From positions 62,001 through 126,000 of the forward strand of contig JAFYQJ010000006.1 of NCBI GenBank assembly GCA_017547145.1: DNA of 64,000 nt, in the 5' to 3' direction. The translations under genes and the position numbers were made by a program. Shown here one piece after another: positions 42,791 through 52,053 of the stretch. The stretch's first letter is position 1, and every line of letters starts with the position of its first letter. Source of the DNA: Paludibacteraceae bacterium. GTDB taxonomy: Bacteria; Bacteroidota; Bacteroidia; Bacteroidales; Paludibacteraceae. The notes beneath the pieces are model-generated. The model was not told the DNA's origin, did not search any database, and was given only the letters and a program-made list of their open reading frames with translations.

Positions 42791-43030
42791 ATGTCAGAAA
42801 TTTCAGAAAAAGTAAAAGCTATTATTGTTGACAAATTAGGTGTAGAGTTATCAGAAGTAACTGAAGATGCAAACTTCAACACAGATTTAGGTGCTGATTC
42901 GCTTGATACAGTAGAAATGATTATGGATTTTGAAAAAGAATTCGGAATTTCTATTCCAGACGAAGAAGCAGAAAAAATTAAAACTGTAGGTGAAGCTATT
43001 TCTCACATCGAAGCTGCGGTTACAAAATAA
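42791..43030 (+). CDS. acpP: Acyl carrier protein
   Basis: A 79-residue, strongly acidic four-helix carrier of fatty acid synthesis. The phosphopantetheine serine is Ser37 in [18 protein letters not shown]. It is followed 6 bases later by fabF and then by rnc, a classic bacterial cluster. It would be activated by a phosphopantetheinyl transferase such as the one at 17394. Confidence 0.97.
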   Translation: MSEISEKVKAIIVDKLGVELSEVTEDANFNTDLGADSLDTVEMIMDFEKEFGISIPDEEAEKIKTVGEAISHIEAAVTK

Positions 43031-43036
43031 TAAATT

Positions 43037-44293
43037 ATGGAGTTGAAAAGAGTAGTAGTTACCGGAATCGGTGCCATTACTCCTATCGGGAATACCGTTC
43101 CAGAATATTGGGACGGTTTAATAAATGGTCGAAGTGGAGCTTTGCCTATCACGCGTTTTGATGCAACAAAATTTAAAACTCAATTTGCGTGCGAGGTGAA
43201 GAATTTTGACCCTTTATTGTTTTTTGATAGGAAGGAATTACGCAAATACGATCGTTTTACTCAATTTGCTCTTGTTGCAACAAAGGAGAGTATAGCTGAT
43301 GCTAATATTGATGTTGAAAATGTTAATCTTGATAGAGTTGGGGTTGTTTTTTCTTCAGGAGTTGGAGGATTGGAAACCCTAGAGCAAGAAATTGGAGATT
43401 ATACATTAAGAAAAGAACAAGGACCACGATTTAATCCTTTCCTTATCCCCAAAATGATAACTGATATTGCTGCAGGTCAAATATCAATGACATATGGTTT
43501 CCGTGGGCCAAATTTTGCAACAACGTCAGCTTGTGCTTCTTCTACACATGCTATAGGAGTTGCTTTTGACTTGTTGCGTTTAGGCAAGGCAGATATAATG
43601 ATAACTGGCGGTGCTGAAGCAGCTATAACAAGTGCTGGGGTGGGAGGCTTTAATGCTATGCATGCGTTGTCTTCTAGAAATGATGAACCACAAACAGCAT
43701 CACGTCCATTTAGTAAATCGCGCGATGGTTTTGTTATGGGAGAAGGTGCAGGTAGTTTGGTGCTTGAAGAGTTGGAGCATGCCTTAAAACGTGGTGCAAA
43801 AATTTATGCAGAAGTTGTAGGAGTTGGTTATTCGGCCGATGCTCATCATTTGACGGCTACGCATCCTGATGGTTTAGGAGCCAAACTTGTTATGTCTAAT
43901 GCTTTGGCAGATGCAAACCTTAAACCTGAAGATGTAGATTATATAAACGTGCATGGAACATCTACGCCTTTGGGTGATATTTCAGAAGCAAAAGCTATCA
44001 AAGATTTATTTGGTGATGCTGCCTTGAATTTAAATATAAGTTCTACAAAATCAATGACAGGTCATTTACTTGGAGCTGCTGGTGCTGTAGAAGCTATTGC
44101 CTCTGTTCTTGCTATAAAAAATGGAGTTGTTCCTCCTACAATTAACCATTTGGAAGGTGATGAAGACGAAGAAATTGATTATTCTTTGAATTATACATTT
44201 AATAAACCACAAACACGTGATGTGAAAGTTGCACTTTCAAATACATTTGGGTTTGGTGGACATAATGCAAGTATAATTTTTAAAAAACTATAA
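43037..44293 (+). CDS. fabF: 3-oxoacyl-ACP synthase II
   Basis: A 418-residue ketosynthase that elongates acyl-ACP with malonyl-ACP. The catalytic Cys is Cys166 in TSACASSTHAIG; the two histidines are in NVHGTSTPLGD and STKSMTGHLLGAAGAVEA. The glycine-rich C-terminus LSNTFGFGGHNASIIF is standard. It lies between acpP and rnc and ends 4 bases before the rnc start. Confidence 0.97.
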   Translation: MELKRVVVTGIGAITPIGNTVPEYWDGLINGRSGALPITRFDATKFKTQFACEVKNFDPLLFFDRKELRKYDRFTQFALVATKESIADANIDVENVNLDRVGVVFSSGVGGLETLEQEIGDYTLRKEQGPRFNPFLIPKMITDIAAGQISMTYGFRGPNFATTSACASSTHAIGVAFDLLRLGKADIMITGGAEAAITSAGVGGFNAMHALSSRNDEPQTASRPFSKSRDGFVMGEGAGSLVLEELEHALKRGAKIYAEVVGVGYSADAHHLTATHPDGLGAKLVMSNALADANLKPEDVDYINVHGTSTPLGDISEAKAIKDLFGDAALNLNISSTKSMTGHLLGAAGAVEAIASVLAIKNGVVPPTINHLEGDEDEEIDYSLNYTFNKPQTRDVKVALSNTFGFGGHNASIIFKKL

Positions 44294-44297
44294 AACT

Positions 44298-45113
44298 TTG
44301 AAAAGGAATAAGGTATTTGAATATATAAGGCTTTTCTTTAATTTTAGGAAAAAGCCTTATATATTATTTAGAAATTTATTAGGGTTTTATCCTTTAAATC
44401 TTGAACTGTATAAGTTGGCAATGTTGAATAAATCATATTTTGCCAGGGATAAAGAAGGACGTTTGATAAATAATGAACGTTTAGAGTTTTTGGGAGATGC
44501 AGTGTTAGAAACCATTGTAACTGACATTTTGTATCACCGATTTCCTCAAAAAAAAGAGGGATTTTTAAGTGTTTTGCGTTCGCGTTTAGTACAGCGAAAA
44601 ATGCTGAATAAACTTGGAATGCAAATAGGTTTAAATCGTTTTGCAAAAGCGGCTGGTTATTCTAAACCATTTAATATTTATGGAAATACATTAGAGGCTC
44701 TTATTGGTGCTATATATTTGGATAGAGGCTATGAGTATGCGTATCAATTTGTGAACACTTTTTTGAAAAAGCATGTTAATTTATCAAAATTATCTAATGA
44801 AGAAGGTAATTATAAAGTGAAATTGCAGGAGTGGGCACAAAAAAATAAGATGAATTTTCATTATGAAATGCGTGAAAGCGACGAAACAAAATCAATTCAA
44901 TTTATAGCTGAACTTTATATCGAAGATATTTTGGCTGGAGAGGGACGGGCTTCTTCTAAAAAAGAAGCTCAACAATTGGCTGCGGAAGTAGCTTGTAGAA
45001 AATTGTCTCCTAATAATCCTTTGATGAAAGAAATAAAAGAGAAAAAAGAACGACAAGCGTTACAGTTGGAATGTGAGGATGATGTTGATCTTCAAGAAGA
45101 AAAAGATACTTAA
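44298..45113 (+). CDS. rnc: Ribonuclease III
   Basis: A 271-residue double-strand-specific endonuclease for rRNA and mRNA processing. The catalytic domain has INNERLEFLGDAVLETIVTD and the second metal site NTLEALIGAIYLDRG. The dsRNA-binding domain lies at about 165-235 (YKVKLQEWAQKNK...GRASSKKEAQQLAAEVACRKL). The start is TTG at 44298; the N-terminal extension with LGFYPLNLELYKLAMLNKS is conserved in the family, so a later ATG at 44424 is unlikely. Codons 8-23 contain a strong inverted repeat that could make its own mRNA a substrate. Confidence 0.93.
   Translation: MKRNKVFEYIRLFFNFRKKPYILFRNLLGFYPLNLELYKLAMLNKSYFARDKEGRLINNERLEFLGDAVLETIVTDILYHRFPQKKEGFLSVLRSRLVQRKMLNKLGMQIGLNRFAKAAGYSKPFNIYGNTLEALIGAIYLDRGYEYAYQFVNTFLKKHVNLSKLSNEEGNYKVKLQEWAQKNKMNFHYEMRESDETKSIQFIAELYIEDILAGEGRASSKKEAQQLAAEVACRKLSPNNPLMKEIKEKKERQALQLECEDDVDLQEEKDT
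44320..44365 (+). repeat. 16-bp perfect hairpin within the rnc coding start
   Basis: AATATATAAGGCTTTT (44320-44335) and AAAAGCCTTATATATT (44350-44365) are exact inverted copies around a 14-nt loop. After one mismatch, more weak pairs are possible. It is not followed by a T-run, so a terminator role is unlikely. Confidence 0.85.
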
Positions 45114-45131
45114 TTTTTTAAATATATAATC

Positions 45132-46958
45132 ATGGAAATTCCACATTTTTCACAGTTGGTCTTTAAGAAAGCAAAAAAAAGACCAAACATGAACATTGTT
45201 TTCTATCGTGACAATTCTCTTGCTAAGTGGATTGGCTTGACATGGAAAGAAGTTGCCGACAAGGTTATGAGTTTGGCATCTGCATATGTTCGTTTAGGCA
45301 TTAAAGAAGAGGACAAAATTGCAATATGTTCTCAAAATAAACCACAAGGTTTCATCGTTGATTTTGCCAATTATGCGAATCGTGTAGTGTCGGTTCCTAT
45401 GTACGCAACAGCTTCGGCTTCGCAAATGGAATACATTGTAAACGACGCACAAGTTTCAATGATATTTGTAGGAGACCAACAACAGTACGACAATGTTTTG
45501 ACGTTCATAGACAAAACTCCATCGTTGAAAAAAATTGTAGTTTTTGAAGAATCTGTTGACTTGAGAGGACACGAATTGGCTACCTATTTCAGTAAAATTA
45601 TGGAACTTGGCAATGACGAGAAAGACATCAAGGTAGTTAAAACACGTCAAAAGGCAGCAAAAGAAGACGATTTGGCAATATTGATGTACACGTCTGGAAC
45701 AACAGGAAACTCAAAAGGAGTTATGATAACACATAGCAACCTACTTGAGGCAATGCGTATTCACGATATAAAACTTACACAAATAGAGAAAAAAGAACGT
45801 TCATTAGCATTTCTACCTTTGTCACATATTTTTGAACGAGCTTGGTGTTATTTCTGTTTATTCAAAGAATTAAAAGTTTATTTGGTAGAAGATCCTAAAA
45901 ATATACAACAAGCATTGAGAGAAGTTCGTCCACATTATATGACAAATGTTCCTCGTTTTTGGGAAAAAGTTTCTATCGGAATCAATGAAAAAATAGCTGC
46001 TATGACACCTTTCAAACGTGCTATGGTTACTTGGGCAATGGCAGTTGGTGAATCTTATAACATTGATTATTTGCGTTTAGATAAACGCCCTCCTTTCAAA
46101 TTAAAACTTAGCTATAAGTTCGCTGACAAATTCATCTTCGGTTTGGTTAAGAAAACAGTTGGCGTAGAAAATGGTAAAATGTTCCCAGTTGCAGGAGCAT
46201 ATATGGATTCAAATTTGATAAAATTCTTCCGTTGCATGGGTATCCCTATCACTTTTGGATACGGACTTACTGAAACTTGTGCTACTGTTTCTTGCTTTGA
46301 TTACAAAGGATATAAAATTGGAACTGTAGGTTCTATTATGTCGGATATTCAAGTAAAAATTGGAGAAGACGACGAAATCCTTGTAAAAGGTAAAACAATT
46401 ACTCCAGGATATTATAACTTGCCAGAGGTCAATGCAGAGGCGTTTATAGATGGATGGTTCCGCACTGGAGATTCTGGAAAAATTGACGAAGATGGACATT
46501 TGGTTATTGTAGATAGAATAAAAGACCTATTCAAAACCTCAAATGGAAAATATATTGCTCCGCAACAAATCGAAACAAAATTGAACATGGATCCCTATAT
46601 CGCACAAATTGTAGTTATAGGTGATTCTCGCAACTTTGTTACTGCCATAATTGTTCCAGAGTTAGAAGCATTGAAAGAGTTCGCAAGCGATCATAACATT
46701 ATGTATGACAATCTTGACGAATTGTTCGAAAACCAAAAAGTTCAAAAACTTTATAGTGAACGCATAGAAACTGCTCAAAAAGATATGGCAAACTTCGAGA
46801 AAGTGAAAAAGTTCCGCTTGATAAAGAAATGCTTTACAGTAGAATCTGGCGAAATGACTTTGACGCTAAAACTTCGTCGTGCAGTTATCTTACACAACTA
46901 CAAAGAACTGATAGACGAGATGTATGATGTTCCAAAGAATAATATTCTTGGAGTTTAA
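45132..46958 (+). CDS. Long-chain acyl-CoA synthetase (AMP-binding)
   Basis: A 608-residue adenylate-forming ligase that activates fatty acids as CoA thioesters. The P-loop-like AMP motif is LAILMYTSGTTGNSKGVMITH, FLPLSHIFERAWCYF follows, then the FACS region FGYGLTETCATVSCF, DGWFRTGDSGKIDEDGHLVI and the hinge VDRIKDLFKTSNGKYIAPQ. Its length matches FadD15-type long-chain ligases. It lies 18 bases after rnc and ends at a strong terminator whose T-run merges with the rex promoter. Confidence 0.9.
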   Translation: MEIPHFSQLVFKKAKKRPNMNIVFYRDNSLAKWIGLTWKEVADKVMSLASAYVRLGIKEEDKIAICSQNKPQGFIVDFANYANRVVSVPMYATASASQMEYIVNDAQVSMIFVGDQQQYDNVLTFIDKTPSLKKIVVFEESVDLRGHELATYFSKIMELGNDEKDIKVVKTRQKAAKEDDLAILMYTSGTTGNSKGVMITHSNLLEAMRIHDIKLTQIEKKERSLAFLPLSHIFERAWCYFCLFKELKVYLVEDPKNIQQALREVRPHYMTNVPRFWEKVSIGINEKIAAMTPFKRAMVTWAMAVGESYNIDYLRLDKRPPFKLKLSYKFADKFIFGLVKKTVGVENGKMFPVAGAYMDSNLIKFFRCMGIPITFGYGLTETCATVSCFDYKGYKIGTVGSIMSDIQVKIGEDDEILVKGKTITPGYYNLPEVNAEAFIDGWFRTGDSGKIDEDGHLVIVDRIKDLFKTSNGKYIAPQQIETKLNMDPYIAQIVVIGDSRNFVTAIIVPELEALKEFASDHNIMYDNLDELFENQKVQKLYSERIETAQKDMANFEKVKKFRLIKKCFTVESGEMTLTLKLRRAVILHNYKELIDEMYDVPKNNILGV

Positions 46959-46965
46959 AAACTTT

Positions 46966-46998
46966 AGCCACAATGATTAAGATTGTGGCTTTTTTTTT
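46966..46998 (+). terminator. Intrinsic terminator fused to the rex promoter
   Basis: AGCCACAAT and ATTGTGGCT form a perfect 9-bp stem with a 7-nt loop, then eight T residues. The last T is the first base of the rex -7 box. Confidence 0.88.
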
Positions 46999-47005
46999 AC
47001 TTTTG
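46998..47005 (+). promoter_or_regulatory. Bacteroidetes -7 box for rex (leaderless geometry)
   Basis: TACTTTTG matches TAnnTTTG and is followed by TTTT and then the ATG at 47010. It decides the start and implies almost no 5' leader. Confidence 0.6.
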
Positions 47006-47009
47006 TTTT

Positions 47010-47627
47010 ATGAAAGTACCGGAACCTACACTACGTCGTTTACCTTGGTATTTAGCTTATGCTAAATTGTGTCAAACGCAAGGAGCAACTTATTTAACAT
47101 CGACTCAGATAGCGAGGGAAATTGCCGTAGATTCGTCTCTGGTGGCAAAGGATTTTTCATATGTTAATATTTCGGGGAAAACACGCGTAGGATATGAGAT
47201 AAATGTGTTAATTGCAACATTAGAAAAGTTTCTTGGCTTTTCTCAATCGCATAAGGCGTTTTTGTTTGGTGTTGGGAGTTTGGGTTCTTCATTGTTGCAC
47301 GACAATGGTTTGGAACAATATGGTTTAGAGATTGTAGCAGGTTTTGATGTGAAATACGAATTGGCAGGAATGCAGATAGGAAGAAAACCTATTCATCATA
47401 TTTCTCATTTCGGAGAATTGCAGCAAAAGATGGATGTTGTTATTGGAGTGTTGACTGTACCTGTTGATAAGGCACAAGAAGTAGCGGATTTGATGGTGGC
47501 TGGAGGGATAAAAGCGATATGGAATTTTACGCCATTTAGAATAAAAGTTCCGAGAAATATTGTTGTTCAAAATACATCAATGTATGCCCATTTGGCAGTA
47601 ATGTTTAATCGTTTGCATGATATATAA
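47010..47627 (+). CDS. rex: Redox-sensing transcriptional repressor Rex
   Basis: A 205-residue NAD(H)-sensing repressor. The winged-helix N-terminus has PEPTLRRLPWYLAYAK, ISTQIAREIA-like STQIAREIAVDSSLVAKDFS and GKTRVGYE. The Rossmann domain begins KAFLFGVGSLGSSLL, followed by IVAGFDVKYELAG, DVVIGVLTVPVDKAQEVADL and IKAIWNFTPFRIKVP. High NADH releases it from operators of fermentation and respiration genes. The -7 box sets the start at 47010, removing nine upstream residues of the open frame. Its own targets were not found in the window. Confidence 0.93.
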   Translation: MKVPEPTLRRLPWYLAYAKLCQTQGATYLTSTQIAREIAVDSSLVAKDFSYVNISGKTRVGYEINVLIATLEKFLGFSQSHKAFLFGVGSLGSSLLHDNGLEQYGLEIVAGFDVKYELAGMQIGRKPIHHISHFGELQQKMDVVIGVLTVPVDKAQEVADLMVAGGIKAIWNFTPFRIKVPRNIVVQNTSMYAHLAVMFNRLHDI

Positions 47628-47642
47628 AATTATCGTAGAAAA

Positions 47643-48251
47643 ATGAAAATTATTGGGATAGGAATGAATTATGCTGAGCATAATAAGGAGTTGAATGCGG
47701 CAACGCCTATGCAACCTGTTGTTTTTATGAAGCCTGATTCTGCATTGTTGCGTGAAAATAAACCGTTTTTTTTACCTGATTTTTCGTCTGAAATTCATTA
47801 CGAAGTAGAAGTCGTATTAAAAATAAATAGGCTAGGAAAAAACATTGCACCTCAATTTGCATCGAGATATTACGATGAATTTGCACTTGGAGTTGATTTT
47901 ACGGCAAGAGATTTGCAGAATGATTTTCGAGCAAAAGGATTCCCTTGGGAATTGGCAAAAGGATTTGATAATTCGGCAGTTGTTAGTTCTTTTTTACCAA
48001 TGAAAGATTATGAAAAAAACAATATATCATTTCGTCTAGATGTAAATTCTAAAACTGTACAAGCAGGAAATACAGCGAATATGATATACTCGTTTGATGA
48101 AATTATAGCTTACGTAAGTCGTTTTTTTACATTGAAAATTGGCGATTTGATATTTACAGGAACGCCTGCGGGTGTAGGTAAAGTCGCTATAAACGACGTG
48201 CTTGAAGGGTATGTGGAAAATCAAAAGATGTTCTCTTTTAAAATAAAGTAA
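47643..48251 (+). CDS. Fumarylacetoacetate hydrolase-family protein
   Basis: A 202-residue FAH-domain protein. IIGIGMNYAEHNKEL, VVFMKPDSALL, IHYEVEVVLKINRLGK (metal-binding Glu residues) and FALGVDFTARDLQNDFRAKG are hallmarks; IFTGTPAGVGKV closes the active site. Small members act on oxaloacetate or acylpyruvates, or as enol-keto tautomerases. It lies 15 bases after rex and 3 before porU, so it may share transcription with them. Confidence 0.88.
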   Translation: MKIIGIGMNYAEHNKELNAATPMQPVVFMKPDSALLRENKPFFLPDFSSEIHYEVEVVLKINRLGKNIAPQFASRYYDEFALGVDFTARDLQNDFRAKGFPWELAKGFDNSAVVSSFLPMKDYEKNNISFRLDVNSKTVQAGNTANMIYSFDEIIAYVSRFFTLKIGDLIFTGTPAGVGKVAINDVLEGYVENQKMFSFKIK

Positions 48252-48254
48252 CAA

Positions 48255-51200
48255 ATGCGCTGGCGTTTATCTTTGATATTGGTAACTTTATGTATCTCGG
48301 TGTTTGCATCGATACATGCTCGTCGTGTTGAGTGGTTGCCAATAGAAAAGTGGACTATAGGGACAGTAGAGAAAAATGTGCTTTCTTTTTTGGGAGCTAA
48401 ATACACTGGTGGCGAAGGGCTTCCTTTTATTGTTGAGGATGTTAGTAGCGAAAATGTTTCTTTGAAAAATATTCAATATGAACATTGTACTTTAGAAGAA
48501 GTAGCTACTATTAGCAAACTGAATGTTAAACTTTCGGAATTTGTTGATTGGCAAATTGTACAAAAAACAGAGTGTGGAGTTATACAATATTCACTGCACA
48601 TAAATCCATTTGTTATACAAAATGGTGTTTATAAAAAAATTGTTGCTTTCGAATATCAAGTTTCTGATAAATTGTCTGCAATATCAACTAAGGCTGTTCA
48701 CGCAGAAGAAGTTGTTTCGTCGGTGTTAAGTACTGGTGTTTGGTATAAAATAAAAGTAACGAATACGGGGATACACAAACTTACAGCAGGCGATTTAGCA
48801 AAAATGGGTTGTACGCCAGCTAATGTGCGAGTGTTCGGTTATGGCGGTGCTATGTTAAACGAAAATTTTTCGTTGCCATATTTTCACGATTTACCAGAAT
48901 TAGCTATTTGGCGAGGAAAAGATTATGTACTTTTTTATGCTCAAGGACCTGTGAAATGGGACTATGATACTAAAAATAAAGTTATGTTTCATACGCAAAA
49001 TCCATATTCCGATGTAGGCTATTATTTTGTAACAAAAGATGTAGGAAAGGGGAAGACGATTGAATTAGGTACTGCAGAAACGGCTACACCTACGCAAACT
49101 TTTAATTCGTTTACTGATGTTTATGTACACGAGTTGGATGAAATTTCTCTATTGCAATCAGGACGTGAATTTTTTGGAGAAAAATTAAATAATTCACAAA
49201 AAACAATATCGTTTCAGCATACATTTCCGAATATTCTAACAAATAAAAATTCATCGTTGCGTTTGAATATGGTTGCAAATTCTGCTCAGCAAAGTAGAAT
49301 TGCAGTGAAAGTAAATGATACGGATTTAGCTTTAGTAAGAATAAATCCTGTAATATCGTCGTATAATGTTGCCGAACAAAAGGATACGACTATGTTGTTT
49401 ACTAATGCATCAAATAACCAATTGAATGTAGAATTTGAGTATACCAATCCTAAAAATGCGTCGGTTGCTTATCTTAATTACTATGAGTTGAATGTTCAGC
49501 GAGCATTAACAATGACGGGCAATGCTATGAGTTTTAGAAATGTAGATAACGTAAATAAATATTATACTGCATTTGGTAAATATCAATTGGCTAATGCACT
49601 TTCGGGAGTAGAGGTTTGGAATGTTACAAATCATGATAGCATTTATCAAGTGCCAACATCAAAAGAGGGTGATTTTCTAACTTTTGTAACATGTACGTAT
49701 CCAGTACAAGAGTTTGTTGCAATAAAACCAAATACTGAATTTCCATCGCCTGAAATTGTTGGACAAATAGCGAATCAAGATATACATGGTATGCCGATGT
49801 GCGATATGGTTATTATTTCTCATCCCGATTTTTTATCGGAAGCAGAACGTTTGGCCGATGCTCATTGGCAATCGTCGGGATTGCGAGTGCATGTTATTCC
49901 TGTAGATAAGGTTTATAACGAATTTTCGTCGGGAACACCAGATGCTACTGCTTATAGACGTTTGATGAAGATGTTTTATGATCGCTTGCCATCTCCTAAA
50001 CCACAAATGCTTTATTTGTTGTTGATGGGCGATGGGCATTTAGATAATAAAGGCATTGATGATGCTGTGCCTGAAACACATCGTTTGTTGACTTATCAGT
50101 CGGTAAATTCAATTTATGAAATGCAGTCGTATGTTACTGATGATTATTTTGGGTTTATGGATAATTCTGAAGGGCGAAACATTTTAGTAGATAAAATGGA
50201 TATTGCCGTTGGCCGTTTCCCTGTTAAAACAAAAGAAGAGGCTTCTGTAGTTGTAGATAAAACTATTGCTTATATGCAAGATTTGCATAAAGGTCCATGG
50301 AAAACAAAGTTGTGTTTTTTGGCAGATGATGGCGATAACAATTCACACATGTTAGAAGCTGATAGTGTGTCGTCTAATTTTCAGCGAAATGACACCAATT
50401 TTTTGTTGAAGAAAATCTATTTAGATGCTTATAAGCAAGAAACTTCGGCAAGTGGAGAAGCATATCCTTTGGCTAACGATGTGTTTCGGAATCTTGTTAA
50501 ATCAGGGGCTTTGATGTTTAATTATACAGGGCATGGTGGTACTTCGAACTGGAGTAACGAAGCACTTTTGAGTATGAGCGACATAGAGTCGATGTACAAC
50601 AAGGCTTATGGTTTTTGGGTAGCAGCAACATGCAATTTTGGTCGCTGGGATGGGGCAAAAACGTCGGGGGCAGAGGCTTTACTTTTACATCCAAATGGTG
50701 GTTCGGTAGCGACATTTTCTGCGGCAAGAACAGTTTATTCAAATTTAAATTATCGTTTAAATAAACAGTTGGCTGCACACTTTTTTATGAAAGAAAATGG
50801 TGAGCATTTGCGTTTGGGTGATATTGTACGCCGAGCAAAAAATAAAACTGATGAAACAGTTAATAAACTTACTTTTACTTTACTTGGCGATCCTGCCTTG
50901 ATGTTAAACTATCCAGATCGATTTTCTGTAGTAACAGAAACTATAAATGGTCGAGCATTGGCAACTGCCGATACGCTAAATGCACTTGGCGAGGTTGTGA
51001 TAGCAGGATATATAGATGATGGTGCTGGAGAAGTTGTTACTGACTTTAATGGTTATGTACATGTGTCGATAATGGATAAAGAGGAAACGCTTTTGACTTT
51101 AGCCAACGATAATGGGGCAACACCATTTGCTTACAAAGACCGCCCAAATATGATTTTTATAGGTAAAACCGCTGTTGTTGATGGGCGATTCGAATTGGTG

Positions 51201-52007
51201 TTTAGAGTACCAAAAGATATTAAATATACGTATGGGACGGGGCGTATAGTTTATTATGCTGCCGATGAAGAAAACGGTTATGATGCAAATGGATCTACTA
51301 CACAATTTATTGTAGGAGGTGAGTCCGATGATTATTTGTTGGAAGATGAAGGTCCAAAAGTGAATGTTTTTCTTAATACGCAAGATTTCCGCTCGGGAGA
51401 TATTGTAAACGAAAAACCATTGTTTGTGGCTAGCGTCGAAGATGAAAGTGGTATTAATGCTACAGGCAGTGGAATTGGGCACGATATTGTTATTAGGTTA
51501 AATGAAGATCCTTTGCAAGAAACTATTTTGAATGATTATTACGAGTCGGAACTAGGTACTTACAAAAGGGGATTGGTGAAGTACAAAATGCCAGAAATGC
51601 AGGATGGTCGGTATTCGCTGTTTTTTAGAGTATGGGATTTACAAAATAACTCTACTACCGTAACCATTGGTTTTGAAGTGAAAAAAGGATATCAGCCTTA
51701 TGTTTATAGTTTGACTTGTTATCCAAACCCTACAACTGATATTGTAAATTTTGTTTATGAGCATAATCGTCCTGATGAGGTATTGGAACTTACGGCAAAT
51801 ATTTATGATTTACAGGGACAATTACTTTGGACATCAACTAAACAAGTGCTTTCGCAATATAGTCGCACAGAGCCTATTGTTTGGAATCTAAAAGACGATA
51901 ATGGGCATCGCGTACGTTCAGGAATATATCTGATGCGAATGTCGATAGGTACTGTCGATGGTAAAAAAACTGCTGATACAGTTAAAATAATTGTAAAAGG
52001 ACAATAA
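48255..52007 (+). CDS. porU: Type IX secretion system sortase PorU
   Basis: A 1250-residue cell-surface protease with a signal peptide (to about residue 22). The central domain is gingipain-like (C25 family): the catalytic His760 in FNYTGHGG and Cys793 in AATCNFGRWD lie 33 residues apart. The N-terminal third is beta-rich. The C-terminus (CYPNPTTDIVNFVYEHNRPD, GQLLWTSTKQ, GHRVRSGIYLMRMS) is a FlgD/T9SS-type C-terminal domain. PorU removes CTD signals of T9SS cargo and joins them to anionic LPS. porV follows after 46 bases, as expected for the attachment complex. Confidence 0.95.
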   Translation: MRWRLSLILVTLCISVFASIHARRVEWLPIEKWTIGTVEKNVLSFLGAKYTGGEGLPFIVEDVSSENVSLKNIQYEHCTLEEVATISKLNVKLSEFVDWQIVQKTECGVIQYSLHINPFVIQNGVYKKIVAFEYQVSDKLSAISTKAVHAEEVVSSVLSTGVWYKIKVTNTGIHKLTAGDLAKMGCTPANVRVFGYGGAMLNENFSLPYFHDLPELAIWRGKDYVLFYAQGPVKWDYDTKNKVMFHTQNPYSDVGYYFVTKDVGKGKTIELGTAETATPTQTFNSFTDVYVHELDEISLLQSGREFFGEKLNNSQKTISFQHTFPNILTNKNSSLRLNMVANSAQQSRIAVKVNDTDLALVRINPVISSYNVAEQKDTTMLFTNASNNQLNVEFEYTNPKNASVAYLNYYELNVQRALTMTGNAMSFRNVDNVNKYYTAFGKYQLANALSGVEVWNVTNHDSIYQVPTSKEGDFLTFVTCTYPVQEFVAIKPNTEFPSPEIVGQIANQDIHGMPMCDMVIISHPDFLSEAERLADAHWQSSGLRVHVIPVDKVYNEFSSGTPDATAYRRLMKMFYDRLPSPKPQMLYLLLMGDGHLDNKGIDDAVPETHRLLTYQSVNSIYEMQSYVTDDYFGFMDNSEGRNILVDKMDIAVGRFPVKTKEEASVVVDKTIAYMQDLHKGPWKTKLCFLADDGDNNSHMLEADSVSSNFQRNDTNFLLKKIYLDAYKQETSASGEAYPLANDVFRNLVKSGALMFNYTGHGGTSNWSNEALLSMSDIESMYNKAYGFWVAATCNFGRWDGAKTSGAEALLLHPNGGSVATFSAARTVYSNLNYRLNKQLAAHFFMKENGEHLRLGDIVRRAKNKTDETVNKLTFTLLGDPALMLNYPDRFSVVTETINGRALATADTLNALGEVVIAGYIDDGAGEVVTDFNGYVHVSIMDKEETLLTLANDNGATPFAYKDRPNMIFIGKTAVVDGRFELVFRVPKDIKYTYGTGRIVYYAADEENGYDANGSTTQFIVGGESDDYLLEDEGPKVNVFLNTQDFRSGDIVNEKPLFVASVEDESGINATGSGIGHDIVIRLNEDPLQETILNDYYESELGTYKRGLVKYKMPEMQDGRYSLFFRVWDLQNNSTTVTIGFEVKKGYQPYVYSLTCYPNPTTDIVNFVYEHNRPDEVLELTANIYDLQGQLLWTSTKQVLSQYSRTEPIVWNLKDDNGHRVRSGIYLMRMSIGTVDGKKTADTVKIIVKGQ

Positions 52008-52053
52008 AATAAAGATATAATCGTTATAAATCTAGTATAAAATTTTCTTAAAA

